A stretch of 64,000 bases of DNA, taken from Dasyornis broadbenti. Lineage: Eukaryota > Chordata > Aves > Passeriformes > Dasyornithidae. Of the stretch, positions 12,201-23,125 are shown piece by piece. The notes under the pieces are model-generated. The model was not told the DNA's origin and searched no databases. It saw only the letters and a list, made by a program, of their open reading frames with translations. Location of the stretch: contig VZRN01005628.1 in the NCBI GenBank assembly GCA_013397935.1, positions 62,001-126,000 on the forward strand, written 5' to 3'. Made by a program: the position numbers and the translations under genes. The first letter of the stretch is position 1. Each line of letters begins with the position of its first letter.

Positions 12201-14945
12201 TTTGTCACTCATTTTTGTTTAGTACTGTAATACTCCTTAATACACTGCTTCATAACATTTGTAGCGTTCCAATCTGGAGTTAAGTATCCCAATGACATTC
12301 TGAACAAAAGTGTAAAATTTCCATAGGTTTTGTCTAATAGCTGCCTAAAAGTTGATTTTATCATTTATCCTAGAGCTCAGACAGGAAATTGCTTTTAGAA
12401 TCTTTACTTGTTCCTTAATCTACTAACATTTTTTTTTTTGTTTTATATTTAGCAGTGGAGCTCCACTGTTCCAATCACATCCCTGTTCTCAAACCAGTGA
12501 TATGAACTTTTAAGATGCAGTGACATTGCAATGAGACACCGTGACTAAAAGTAGCAACCCTGTAATGCTGAAATATGGTTATCAAGGCCATTAATGTTAT
12601 GTATGGCATGCATTTGCAAGAGAATAATGCAAAATGGAACAGGTAGAGTAAAAGACATACTAGAAAAATTGGGAAATGGAGCTCTTTCCTTAGGAAAGGT
12701 GTTTTTCTGAGCTAGAAATGTGTCTGAACATACAAGTGTGTGTACCACACTTTTACCTGTCTTTCACAGATATCCCCAAGCCACCTCTGCCCTTACCAAG
12801 CTGGATGCACACCAAATCTTATCCAAAAGCCACAGGAGTGCAGCTCAGTGTCAGAGCCTTCACCGCAAACCCTGTTCATGTTTAGCTGCCTCCCTGGCAA
12901 GGCTGGGAAGGCTAATGAGTCCTGACTATTCTGTAGGCAAGTCTCAGGATGTTTGAAGTATGTCAGAAAGAAGAGAAAGAGACAGAGCTATTCAAACCAA
13001 AGCAGAACATCAGGATAAAAAAGTCTTCCCAAATCAAGTCAGTCTGGAAATTAGAAGATCCCTAACTTACAAAAGAAGAAGGATTTCAGATGACCTTTCA
13101 AACAGAACAGTGATGAGCAATAAACTGACTGCTTCTAACAAGTAACTTCTGAAGGAGGCTTACGGTACGTGACTAAAGGAAATGCATTAAATAATCCGCA
13201 TAGTTCTTCCCAGGCATGTGCTCCTAATAATAACACAAAGAAGCAATAAATTATGCAAGGTCTGTAGCACAAGTAATGGGAAATCTCTTCACCTTCTGCT
13301 GAGAGAGCCTCCTGCTTGAGGTCTGAAATGCTTAATGGTGCGAGCATCCCATAAATAGAAATGCAGAGTAGACAACTTTTGATGGATTCAGGGCTTTGCT
13401 TCAGGGAAGTGTTCACACTAATGAATGTCTCTTTTTATCTTCAGAAGCTATTTGGTCTCAGAAACTGATCTGGTAGCTTTCTGGGAATATATCCTGAAAA
13501 TTCTCCGTGTATTCATTTCAGATCAGATTAATGTTTGTGTTGATTCAGTTTTCATTTGAGCTAGACCTGGAAAAATTCCAACAGATGATTAGAAATAGTA
13601 TGAGTTTCTGGACCCTATTAATGTTTCTCTCCAGGTCTAATCTGAGTAAGATTTACAAAGTTATCAATTATTTCTTGTTTTAAAATCTAATTTTGAAAAT
13701 ATCAGCAAGTACATTTTCAAAAAAAAACCCCAAACAACCCAACCCAAAATATATTTTATCTGTCATTTTCAACATATTCTCAATTCTGAGTGGAAAAAGA
13801 GTGTCTTCTTTTTACCAGAAGAAAATATTTCCAACAAACAACTCAATGATTCATCACATAAAGTACACACTTGTCTATAAGCATGGGCAGCAGCTTTGAT
13901 GTATTGACTTCTGCATTATACTGATTCCAAGGTATGGATTTTGCAGATGTAATTGCTGACTCAATGTTTAGGGAAATACTTATTTGATTCTTACATTTTA
14001 GTTCTGAAAAGAAATTTTTCAAAAGTTTTGAGATTAACTTAGTGGAATGGTTTTAATTTGTGGAAATGTTATAGGCTCTAAAGCATCAAGTCCTGCATCC
14101 CATCTGAAAATTATTTTGAAAAGTGCTGCCATTCATCTGGTTTTGCCCTTGTACATCCCTCACACCAGCACTTTCATTAATATCCTAAACCTGGAAAACC
14201 AGTGAAAAAACCTATGCAAATTTGACAGGGACTTGAGAACCGAATATAATTTCTGTTAGCTCGTGTTTCATGTTGAAAAAAAAACCATTTTCCAGATAAT
14301 GCTCTAAAGTGCAAAGAATCCCAAGTAACTCTGCAGGTGCTTATGTAGGTAATATTGTAAACCTTTTTAAAGTATTACATAAGGGGATAAAAGAACTACT
14401 TGTGATTCTGTTTTTAATATGTGTTAAATCCACAGCACAACTGAGACTGTAAAGTTTCAGCATTCCAAGCAGTTAAAATAACATGCATTTAAAATCCCGT
14501 ATTAAAAGAAAAAGTTAAACAAGAATGTCATGGCAAATGCTGGTTGGCTTCCTTATAGGCTACTTCACTCTCTGTTTGTTCCACTGCTGTGGGTGAGATG
14601 AATAGAGGCAGGTTTGATCAGTAATATCTGGAACTCTTTGTCTCCTCTTTTGTAACAGAAACAAAGATTTTGACATTCACATAATGGCAAAGTTTATATA
14701 TATTTATTGCGTTTGGTCTTGGAGGGAGATATTTCTTTAAAAGTTCATAATGATAAATGATCAAAATAGCCGTTGATGTTATTATAAGAAGATTTAAAAA
14801 TTGTTGGCTATTTTTGAGATATGATTAGATTGGGATTTAAAAGCAAAAATGTTTCTAGAGATATCACCTCTTAAAAATTCTATTAACTACATTTTTGCCT
14901 AAGCTTTAGGTTGAATATCTCTTTTTCTTCCATTCTAGTTTTCAA
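9215..14945. other. Unique non-coding sequence, no gene recognised
   Basis: About 5.7 kb without a recognised repeat or exon. The longest frame, 9429-9764 on the minus strand (111 codons), matches no protein known to me. Simple tracts include a T-rich patch near 10630-10650, T runs near 12430 and A/C-rich bases near 13718-13745. A purine-rich run lies at about 12964-13085. 'agaatcatag' at about 11875 resembles a CR1 tail but has no CR1 body beside it. Confidence 0.55.
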
Positions 14946-15730
14946 AGAATCATAGAATTGCCTGGGTTGGAGGGGATCTTAAAGATCATCTTGTTCAGGG
15001 ACATCTTCCACTAGACCAGGTTGTGCCAAGCCCCGTCCAAACTGGCCTTGAACATTTCCAAGGATGGGGCATCCACCTCTCCTTTGGGCAACCTGTTCCA
15101 GTGCTTCTGCCCTCACATTCAAGAACTTCTTCCTAACATCTAAACGAAACCTATTCTCTGTCAGTGTGAAGCCAGTCCCCTTTGCCCTGTCACTCCAGCC
15201 CCTTGTAAATAGTCTCTCTCCATCTTTCTTGTGGGATCCCTTCAGGTACTGGAAGGCCACAATCAGGTCACCCCAAAGCCTTCTCTTCTCCAGGCTGAAC
15301 AACCCCAATTCTCTCAGCTTTTCCTCACAGCAGAGCTGCTCCATCCCTCTGATCACCTTGGTGCCTCCTCTGGCCTGGCTCCAACAGCGCCCTGTCCTTG
15401 CTGTGCTGGGAGCCCAGAGCTGATGCAGCACTGCAGGTGGGGTCTCAGCAGAGCGGGGCAGAGGGGCAGAATCCCCTCCCTGCCCTGCTGCCCACGGGGC
15501 TTTGGGTGCAGCCCAGCACACGGGGGGTTCTGGGCTCCCAGCGCACACGGCCGGGGCATGTCCAGCCTCTCACCCAGCAGCAGCCCCAAGTCCTTCTCCC
15601 AGGGCTGCTCTGGATCTCTTCATCCCCAGCCTGGATTGGTACTGGGGGTTGCCCCATCCCAAGTGCAGCATCAACACTTTGTCTTGTTAAACCATATGAG
15701 ACTCCCATGGGCCACTTTTCAAGTTCGTAT
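14946..15730 (-). mobile_element. CR1 LINE, long 3' fragment (minus strand)
   Basis: A CR1 copy read right to left. Its 3' end at 14946 carries two tail units (ATTCTATG, then ATTCTTTG on the minus strand). Moving rightward come the target blocks 'cttccactagaccaggttgtgcc' near 15006, 'aacctgttccagtgcttctgccctcac' near 15090-15116, 'ggtactggaaggccacaatcagg' near 15245-15267, 'ccaggctgaacaaccccaattctctcag' near 15291-15318, 'gctccatccctctgatcaccttggtgcctcct' near 15338-15369, and the GC-rich segment 15400-15640. It ends near 15730 at 'gactcccatgggccacttttcaag', which matches the CR1 'catgaggtt...gggcccacctctcaag' region. Long frames on both strands here are CR1 shadows. It faces a plus-strand copy about 1.3 kb away. 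Confidence 0.93.
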
Positions 15731-16529
15731 TATTTTGAGAATATGCAATGTAATGTACGTACTACAGAATAATTTTGAAGATTCCACTGAAGTGTCAAAC
15801 TTTCATCTAGACAGGGAAGAGTCTTTCTTCAAATAAAGAGACTTTGCAACTTTTTGATGCACTCTTGAGAGGCACAAGAGGAACAGTAAAATGTTCACAA
15901 GGAAGAATTCCCTACTAGTAATTGTGTTGCTGCTGTTAGGACAGTAAACCCCAGATGTCTAATTTCAGCTGTTGAGAAGCTGTCTTGTCAGCAGTGTGGA
16001 AAACTGCTTTGCTTTATAACTTTCTCCAGCATGGCCTAGTGTCACCTACAATTACTTGTGGACCATTGTGCAGGAAATGTCAACCACTGTTTGCAACACA
16101 ATCTTTCATTCAAGCCTAAGTGCTGCAAGCCCGGGTAATCACTTCTGCGGGTGAAATTCCAGCTTCACCAAAGACAGTGAGGATGGGACATTCTTTCCCC
16201 ACCTCCCGCCACCTCCTTCCTGAAAGATTCCTGCTGTTGGATACCAAAACTGCAGCAAGGGTTTATACAGTTTTGGTGACAACACCATACCCCTCTTCCA
16301 AGTTCAGTTTGAGCAGGGAAACAGGAAGTGCTCCAGTTTTTGCTGTTTGTTTTGTGCAACTTGCCTAGGTCTCTATACCAGGAGGAGTTCTGCACAATGG
16401 AAAAATCACAGCCTGCTTTTTCTTCAGATGACTGAAAACAGAGTAAAATCTTTCTCAGAGGTGCACAGTACAGATGAGGCAATGCTCATAGATTGTGATG
16501 AAGAAAGCTGCAGCTGGAAATAAAGAAAA
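15731..16529. other. Unique spacer within the CR1 cluster
   Basis: About 800 bases with no gene or recognised repeat. Short frames occur on both strands near 16120-16480, without features of a real exon. This is the outer part of the spacer between the two facing CR1 copies. Confidence 0.5.
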
Positions 16530-16704
16530 AGTATTACTATGGGGTGGAAAATTCTGGAAAGGTTCCCAGAGGGATTGCTCCATCCTCAAAGATTCCTTCA
16601 CAGAAACCAGAAGGACAAATGACTGGAGCTTACTTGGATGCTGGCTCTGCTTTTGGCATGGAGCTATTCCAACATGAAATTTCTGTGATTCTGTCATTCT
16701 TGAG
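16530..16704 (+). mobile_element. Old CR1 3' end (plus strand)
   Basis: Diverged, but the order of blocks is that of a CR1 3' end: 'aaggttcccagagggattg' near 16559-16577 (from 'aggttgcccagaggggttg'), 'ctccatcctcaaagattcctt' near 16578-16598 (from 'ctccatcctcagagatactc'), a middle stretch corresponding to the 'gactggac...cctgctct' region, then 'attccaac' near 16665 and the tail 'ttctgtgattctgtcattct' near 16680-16699. Its higher divergence suggests it is older than its CR1 neighbours. Confidence 0.65.
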
Positions 16705-17012
16705 CTACCACAAACCACTTTGTGCTACCTCAGAAGCCACAGCAGAATTCTTCACTAGTTCCACTTTACTGTCTAGATGTGTCCAAAATAACATGAATGA
16801 TTTCTCATTTCTAATTTAAGTCAGACATAGACAACTAATTTTTTCTTGCCACCTGGTATTTTCTACTAAGTAGACACCTACAGACAAAAGTTCATTTGCA
16901 AACAGATGTAGCCTCCTATTCTGCTCTGGATCCTCAGCTCGCTGCTGGCAGAGAGCGGGCTGGTGTCACTGTCATCTTTCTGGGACTTCCCTCACCAGAG
17001 CACAGTGTAGAT
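16705..17012. other. Short unique spacer
   Basis: About 308 bases between two plus-strand CR1 fragments. I see no gene, promoter or repeat in it. A frame open through 16896-17399 starts here but runs mostly within the following CR1 copy and is not credible as a gene. Confidence 0.5.
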
Positions 17013-17594
17013 AAGCCCCCTGTGTGCTGGGCTGCACCCAAAGCCCCGTGGGCAGCAGGGCAGGGAGGGGATTCTGCCCCTCTGCCCCGCTCTGCTGAGA
17101 CCCCACCTGCAGTGCTGCATCAGCTCTGGGCTCCCAGCACAGCAAGGACAGGGAGCTGTTGGAGCCAGGCCAGAGGAGGCACCAAGGTGATCAGAGGGAT
17201 GGAGCAGCTCTGCTGTGAGGAAAGGCTGGGAGAATTGGGGTTGTTCAGCCTGGAGAAGAGAAGGCTTTGGGGTGACCTAATTGTGGCCTTCCAGTACCTG
17301 AAGGCAGCCTGCAAGATGGAGAGAGACTATTTACAAGGATCTGGAGTGACAGGACAAGGGGGAATGGCTTCAAATTCCCAGAGAGTAGGTTTAGATTAGA
17401 GATTAGGAAGAAAGTCTTGACTGTGAGGGTGGTGAGGCACTGACACAGGTTGTCCAGAGAAGCGGCTTGGAACAACCAAGCTTCCATAGGCTTCTAGTAG
17501 AAGATGTCCCTGCTCATGGTAGTGGGTTGTAATGAGATGATCTTTAAGGTCCCTTTCAACACAAACCATTCTATGATTTTGTGGTTCTATGATA
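17013..17594 (+). mobile_element. CR1 LINE, 3' fragment (plus strand)
   Basis: Begins near 17013 at 'gccccctgtgtgctgggctgc' and runs through the CR1 3' region: 'ctgctgagaccccacctgcagtgctgc' near 17092-17118, 'ggagcagctctgctgtgagg' near 17201-17220, 'ttgttcagcctggagaagagaaggc' near 17239-17263, 'gtggccttccagtacctgaagg' near 17283-17304, 'attaggaagaaagtcttgactgtgaggg' near 17402-17429, and 'gatgatctttaaggtccctttcaac' near 17536-17560. The tail has three units, ATTCTATG, ATTTTGTG and GTTCTATG, ending near 17592. The first ~325 bases are almost identical, in inverted orientation, to 15195-15525, whereas the rest is clearly more diverged. Confidence 0.95.
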
Positions 17595-20500
17595 AGGCAA
17601 TCTTTACCTTTATTTCCTGTGGTTGTTTCAGAGATACTCTCAGGTGGATGGTCTCTTCAGTTTCCCTTCTGCAGTACTATCTATCAGCTCAATTATTTAG
17701 CAAGCAAGAACAAGGCTTCAGAGTAATTGTGCCTCCAAAAACCCCAATGTGCTCACAGAAGATAAGGTATTATTAAAAGGCCTTATATTACATTTTATGG
17801 GTTCATTGTATTTATACACTGAATGAAGCTCATCTCTGTCAGAATTTTTGTCCAGGAGTGAACTTTGAACAAGCAAGCAAGATGAATTAAAGACATACCC
17901 TCAGTGAAAGAACTGAGCAGTTAAAAGTCTCATCAGCATTGTTATCAAAATGCATAAAATTACCAGAGAAAGTTTAATTGTCTTAATGATCTGCATTTTC
18001 AAACCAGAAATTTCAAAAAGGAAGACGGAAATAAGTTAGCTTAGTTTCAATGAGTAATATCAGTGCTTTATTTGAAGAATAATTTAATAGCTTTCATTTT
18101 CCCTCCAAATTTGCACAGTTAACTATAAACTATGAAATTATTACACAATTTAGTACTAAAGCTGCAGTAAAAAAAAAAAATAAATTCTTTTTCTCAGAAA
18201 AAGAGAGAGGCACAAAAAGGTTTCTAATTGATTTAAAAATGAAGAATCAGTCTTTAAGTTTTAGGTGCCTATACCCCCCCCCAATTCCTAGGAGTACTTT
18301 AATTTCTGGAATCTCACACCTCCAGAAGTGAACCCCAAAAAAAGGAAAACAAATTGCTGAGCAAAAGAAACCACCTGATCCACAAAAAAACAAACTGTTG
18401 CTAGCAGAAAGCTGGACAGGTGACCTCCAGAAGTCTCTTCCAACGAAATTTACGCTGCGATTCACTCAGCCCTCAAATGCCACAGCCCATGACAACTTCT
18501 GTGGGCAGTCCCTGCCTTGCCAAAGGCTGTAAGTCAGTGCAGAGATGTGGAATGAGCTGTGCTACCTGATGATCAATGCCAGGCCCAGCTGGGATCACAC
18601 ACCACTGGCACAGAGACAAACAGCAACATCACAAGCCAGAGGCACTGTCTGTAAGGCCAGCGGAGAACCCACAGGCAGGAGATGAAGAAGAATCCATTTT
18701 ACTGTTGTGAAAGCAAATGAGACAGCTAGTAAGTAGGACTGGCTGCATCAGTTCCAAAATCAACAAAATTAACATGAAAGGAAGAAGTACCTGAATAAAA
18801 CTCAGAGCTATAAGGTTATCCATACTGAGGGAATATGAGATTTACTGCATCAGTAAATAAATCAGAACATTATTTAAGACTGATATGTCTTACTTTTTAA
18901 AAAATGATGATGGTTCTGGAAGCCATGTTTTGGAAAAACAAAGACATACCTCTGACCACATTTGAGGCATACAAAGGCAAAGTAGATAATATTTGGGAAG
19001 ATAAAAGATGGAAGAGCTGTTACATCTGGAAGGAAAAGCGTAGACGAGTAACATCAGAGGCCACAAACAGCTTTTTGTGGGCCACAGTCGGCCTATGCCT
19101 ACACCTTGGAAAATATCAGCCATATATTATAGCATGGTTCAGGCCATCAACAATATGCCTACACCAGTGAACACAAATTCTTGAAAATTATGAACTAGGT
19201 ATGAACCCAGAGTGCACTGCAGCTGCGAGTGGCTTTCAGCCTGTGGGAGCAGACTGTCCTGGAAGGCCATTTCCCACACAGGGAGTGTGACCATGTGTGG
19301 ATGTCCTGTCCTCAGCCCTGACAAGCAGACACACCCCTGTTGCTCTGCACCGCTCAATAATGCGGACAACAGCACTGGTGTCTCTGAAAATGGTCCCAGC
19401 ACAGCTACTCTTCACCCACAGAGCGCTTACTTGGAAGCTGTGGACACTAATGAAACTAGATGTCAGTGTGCTCGAGTACAGAAGGCTCATTCTTAGCAGA
19501 CTTTTTTGGTCATGAACATATTAGTGCTACTGAAAAAAGGAGGATAACAAATATCTGCCAGACAGGAATGTCGAGATTGCATTTTCATTTTAAAATGGTG
19601 TGGATACTGGGAACACTACACAGACAGTATATACATATATATATTTGTATAAATAAAAAGTAGAAAAAATGGTCATAACTTGCAGAGTTACTGCTGCTCT
19701 GTGGAGATGTGGAGAAAAAAAGAAAGGCTATTAGCTCAAGTGCCTAGGACAGCATGTTTCAAATTCTGGTTATCACTGTAAAAGGCCTCTCAGTACTAAA
19801 TGGGTTTTTATTGTAGAAGCCATAAGAATGTTTCTTGGTGCACTAACAGTAATGAAGGCACAGAAACACACACCCACACAAAAGTTTATGTACAAATGTC
19901 TAGCACAAAGGCTGGAGGCAGTGACAGTGTTGTCAAACGATGAACTCTTAAAGATTGCTGTATACACCAGGCAACACAAGCCAGGCAGACACTTTGAAAA
20001 CTCTGAAGTAACTTGTTCCCTCCAGCAAACTATGCCTTTTTTTTCGCTTAGTTTCCCAGTGTAAGCTTAGTACCACTATTTTTATAGATGACATTCATAT
20101 CAGAAGCATTTTCACTTGACATGGTAGCACAGCGCAAATAAAAGAACATGAATTTAATTTTGCATGAGGCACAGCTTTAGATATATAATCACCATTGCCT
20201 TTGCTGAGTGTAGAGGAGCTAATAGTGGTCAGATTCCCAGCTCAGCTGCTCCAGCTTAGTAAAACAGCTCTGTGGACTCAAGCCAGGGTATTATGCTCAC
20301 ACACCAAGACTCTACAGAAATGAAGCACTTGCAAATGTGTGTAACTGTGCTCTTTAGCAGATCTGGTCTCGTGTGACCAATATTTCTTTCCAGAATTTAC
20401 TATTCTCTTGTATTCTGTTATGTTCAATGTTAATTTTCACTTGATTTTAAAGTATATAGTTGCTTCTTGGATTGTTAGGCAGTACATTAAACTTTCAATA

Positions 20501-21395
20501 AATGCCACTAATTCCTACACCCACAGAAATATAATTTACTCCAATGTTTTAATCCAATATGAACTGCATTGACAAGGAAGGTTATTTGCCAATGTTTTGA
20601 AGGCAGGCAGGGTGAGAGGGAAAAGTCTTTACATTTTCCAAGTTTATATCTAGGCCCCAGATGGAAACAATTCTACAACAAAAGAATGAAATCTGGTAGG
20701 ATATTCTTGAGATCCTGTAAGTTCAGCAGCACGTCACTGGTACTGAGGCCAATTTTCCAGGAGACTGATTTGAATAGCAGAAAAGAGGAGGAGAGGAAGG
20801 CCAAGTAGAATTCTATGTTAACCCATAATGTGCTGCAGTCTAGCATTAAGTGGGAATTTTCTATAAAGCGACAGAAATTATAGAATTAACTCAGGTTACA
20901 TGTTTGCCTCAATTGTTAATATTGACTGATAATACATATGCAAGTGGTTTTTAAAAGGAAAAGCCTTCAGCACTTTAAAGGAGGCAAGTGAATGATGTGA
21001 GTTTCTGTTACTGATTACAGTACTTACAGTACTTTAGAAGATCTGTATTTATAATCCCAACATTTATCTTTGACATCAGAGGCTTCAATCTGCAACACTT
21101 AAAGGCTTCATACATTTTGTTGCAAAATTCTACCACTGAAGCAAATAAATGATACCCCTTATCAGCCCACATATCTTTCAAAATAGATTGTTATACTAAT
21201 CAGTGACTGAAAACAAAAGGCCTTTTAAAGCCTGCCAGCAAAGATGGAATGAATTACTTCTAAGATGCAAGACTGCAGAGCTGGTAGCTTGCTAAGTAAT
21301 CATTCTTGGAGACTATTTGCCTTTCACAGTTCTTAAAAAAAGTTTCATGGCAAAATTAACTTCCAATTTAACATCTGTTTCCTAGCAGAGGAAAG
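17595..21395. other. Mostly unique sequence, no gene recognised
   Basis: AT-rich overall, with a GC-richer patch at about 18480-18680 and another at 19190-19500; both are open in short frames on both strands and neither matches a known protein. It contains the CR1 tail at 18408-18465 (listed separately), a C9 run near 18274-18282, a 12-base A run near 18169-18180 and a TA-rich patch near 19626-19650. No promoter, splice-bounded exon or RNA gene could be supported. Confidence 0.55.
18408..18465 (+). mobile_element. CR1 3' tail remnant (plus strand)
   Basis: A short tail: 'ggacaggtgacctccagaagtctcttccaac' at about 18414-18444 corresponds to the CR1 end block 'ggaccagatgacctccagaggtcccttccaac', followed by a decayed tail ending 'tgcgattc'. 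The body of the element is not visible upstream, as expected of a heavily 5'-truncated insertion. Confidence 0.7.
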
Positions 21396-21545
21396 ATAGT
21401 GTTGTGGATTAAAGCTGAGGACTTCTGGACTCAGATTTCCTGGGAAGCCTTGGCCAAATCACTTAATCTCCCTCTACTCCATTCTGCATGAGTAAAATGG
21501 GGGATAAAAATGGGCTGCCTTTATCAGTTGCAATGAAAGCCTTTT
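21396..21545 (+). mobile_element. MIR-like ancient SINE
   Basis: The stretch follows the MIR/CORE-SINE order: 'gtggattaaagc' (from 'gtggttaagagc'), 'ggacttctggactcagatttcctggg' near 21419-21444 (from 'ggctctggagtcagactgcctggg'), 'ccttggccaaatcacttaatctccct' near 21449-21474 (from 'ccttgggcaagttacttaacctctct'), and 'gcatgagtaaaatgggggataaaaatgggctgcct' near 21486-21520 (from 'catctgtaaaatggggataata...tgcct'). MIR-type SINEs predate the split of mammals and reptiles, so a worn copy in a bird is plausible. I see no sign that it is functional. Confidence 0.75.
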
Positions 21546-22167
21546 TGGTGGAGGTTGTATCTTGTGTGGGGACATAAAGCTCTCATGACTAAGTGGTTCT
21601 GAACTCGGGTCCTTTGGGCCCTATTGAACAAAAAAATGAAGAAAAGTAATCAGAGAGCAGGCTGACGTATCCCATGCTCAGGGAGTTGTATCGGATGCAC
21701 TAGAGCTGACAGAAAGAAAAGTCAGTAAAATGAATTTTAATTAATGACTTGGGAATTTTTTTTCATGAAACTACCAGGAGTTTCATGAGTTCTGTGACTC
21801 TTTGTTCCTGGGAAAAACCATTTTGACAGACAATCATCCTTCACAAGGACTCAGTGAACTCAGATGAAATTACCAAAACTAAAACAAGTGAATGTATTTT
21901 ATTAGGTGTGAGAAGACCTTTCAGCTCACATAGCTTGTTTACTTTGAAAAGCCTCAAGCCTAGGTAACTTCTAGAAACAAAGCCCAAAAAACTGATGCTG
22001 ATGCTGAGTCTAAGGAATTGGAACTTGAAATAATTTTTCAAATTATTGTCTTCTAAAGCAAGAGGATTTTCCCATGTTGCTTGTAGCATCAAGTGTCTCA
22101 TTCTCAAAATATCACTTATATTAATTTAAATAAATTTTAAATTTTCAAACCTGAAATAATTACTGGG
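21546..22167. other. Unique non-coding sequence
   Basis: About 620 bases between the MIR-like SINE and the LTR. No gene or repeat recognised. It ends in CTGGG (22163-22167), which is repeated on the far side of the collapsed LTR element at 23177-23181. Confidence 0.5.
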
Positions 22168-22627
22168 TGTCGTGGTTTAGCTTGGCCCAGGTTTTTCTAG
22201 TGGGGAGGGGGGCCACAAAGATGGCTCCTCGGTGAAGTTTCTCGAAGCCTTCACCATGTCCAGCTCTGAGGTGATGGACATGCTGCTGGCCAAGCCTGGG
22301 CCAATTAGAGATGTTGGTTACGCCTCTGTGAAAAACATATTTAAGAAGAAATCAAAACAATGGGTGCACGCACTTTTCCTTAGCCAGAGGAGGAGGAGTA
22401 GGTGAGAGTATGTGAGGGAAAACAACATGGAGAGACCAAGGTCAGTGGAGAAGGAGGGGGAGGGGGAGCTCCAGGCGCCAGAGCTCTGCAGCCTCTGTAG
22501 GCCGTGGTGAGACCTATGGTGAAGCAGGGGTGCCCCTGCAGCCCATGGGGGCCCACGGAAATGCTGAGATCCACTCGCCCATGCCGAAGCGAGAGGATAC
22601 CCTGAAAGTGGCCGTGGTCCAGAGGGA

Positions 22628-22751
22628 NNNNNNNNNNNNNNNNNNNNNNNNNNNNNNNNNNNNNNNNNNNNNNNNNNNNNNNNNNNNNNNNNNNNNNNNN
22701 NNNNNNNNNNNNNNNNNNNNNNNNNNNNNNNNNNNNNNNNNNNNNNNNNNN
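22628..22751. other. Assembly gap (124 Ns)
   Basis: A run of Ns inside the LTR. By comparison with the sister LTR, the missing part corresponds to about 8535-8730, which holds the ~47-bp tandem array. The true gap may therefore be longer than 124 bases, nearer 200. Frames drawn across it consist of unknown residues and have no meaning. Confidence 0.98.
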
Positions 22752-22972
22752 AGCAGTGTCGGGCGGGCTGCCGACAGTGAGACCCATGGCTACGCAGAGG
22801 AAAAGAGCCTCTCCCCAGGCAGGGGAAGAAGATCTGGGTGATGAACTGACCTAACCCCCCCATACCTTGTTCCCTTGTGCAGCTGCTGGGAAGGAGGAAG
22901 GGGGGTGAGTGGAGAAACGGTGGCCTTGAAGGGTTTATTTTACTTCTCATTTACTCCTCTGACTCTGTTAGT

Positions 22973-22978
22973 AATAAA
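22973..22978 (+). promoter_or_regulatory. Polyadenylation signal AATAAA in the LTR
   Basis: A canonical AATAAA sits about 150 bases before the LTR end, a reasonable place for the R/U5 polyadenylation signal. A GT/T-rich stretch follows (about 23001-23050). In the sister LTR the same site reads AATCAA. Confidence 0.5.
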
Positions 22979-23125
22979 TTAGATCACTTTGCAACCTAAG
23001 TTAGTCCTGTTTTGCCTATTCTACGTGTGTCTTCTCCCGGGTTTCCTTATCTCAACTCATAAGCCCTGGGTGTGGGTGTGTTAATTTGGGGGTCCCTGGC
23101 ATTTGGCCAGGCTCAAACCATGACA

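Larger units (their letters stand above)
22168..23125 (+). mobile_element. Endogenous retrovirus LTR with adjoining primer-binding site
   Basis: An LTR of about 958 bases (including 124 Ns) read on the plus strand. It starts TGTCGTGGTTT (22168) and ends AAACCATGACA (23125), an 11-base terminal inverted repeat with one mismatch. It belongs to the same family as the minus-strand solo LTR at 8162-9214: order and wording of internal blocks agree along its length. A polyadenylation hexamer lies at 22973-22978, and a TATA-like TATTTAAG at 22338-22345 is only a suggestion. A lysine-type primer-binding site follows at 23130, so this is a 5' LTR. No gag, pol or env sequence follows; the interior appears to be lost within about 40 bases. 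Confidence 0.88.

Noticed and set aside
14979..15836. Open frames of about 190-200 codons on both strands
   Set aside because: They lie almost wholly within the minus-strand CR1 3' region, which does not code for protein; the openness reflects its GC-rich sequence.
16896..17399. 167-codon plus-strand frame
   Set aside because: Most of it is the sense reading of the CR1 3' untranslated region at 17013-17594.
22318..22950. Long frames containing unknown residues
   Set aside because: They cross the 124-base assembly gap inside the LTR, so length and content are artefacts.
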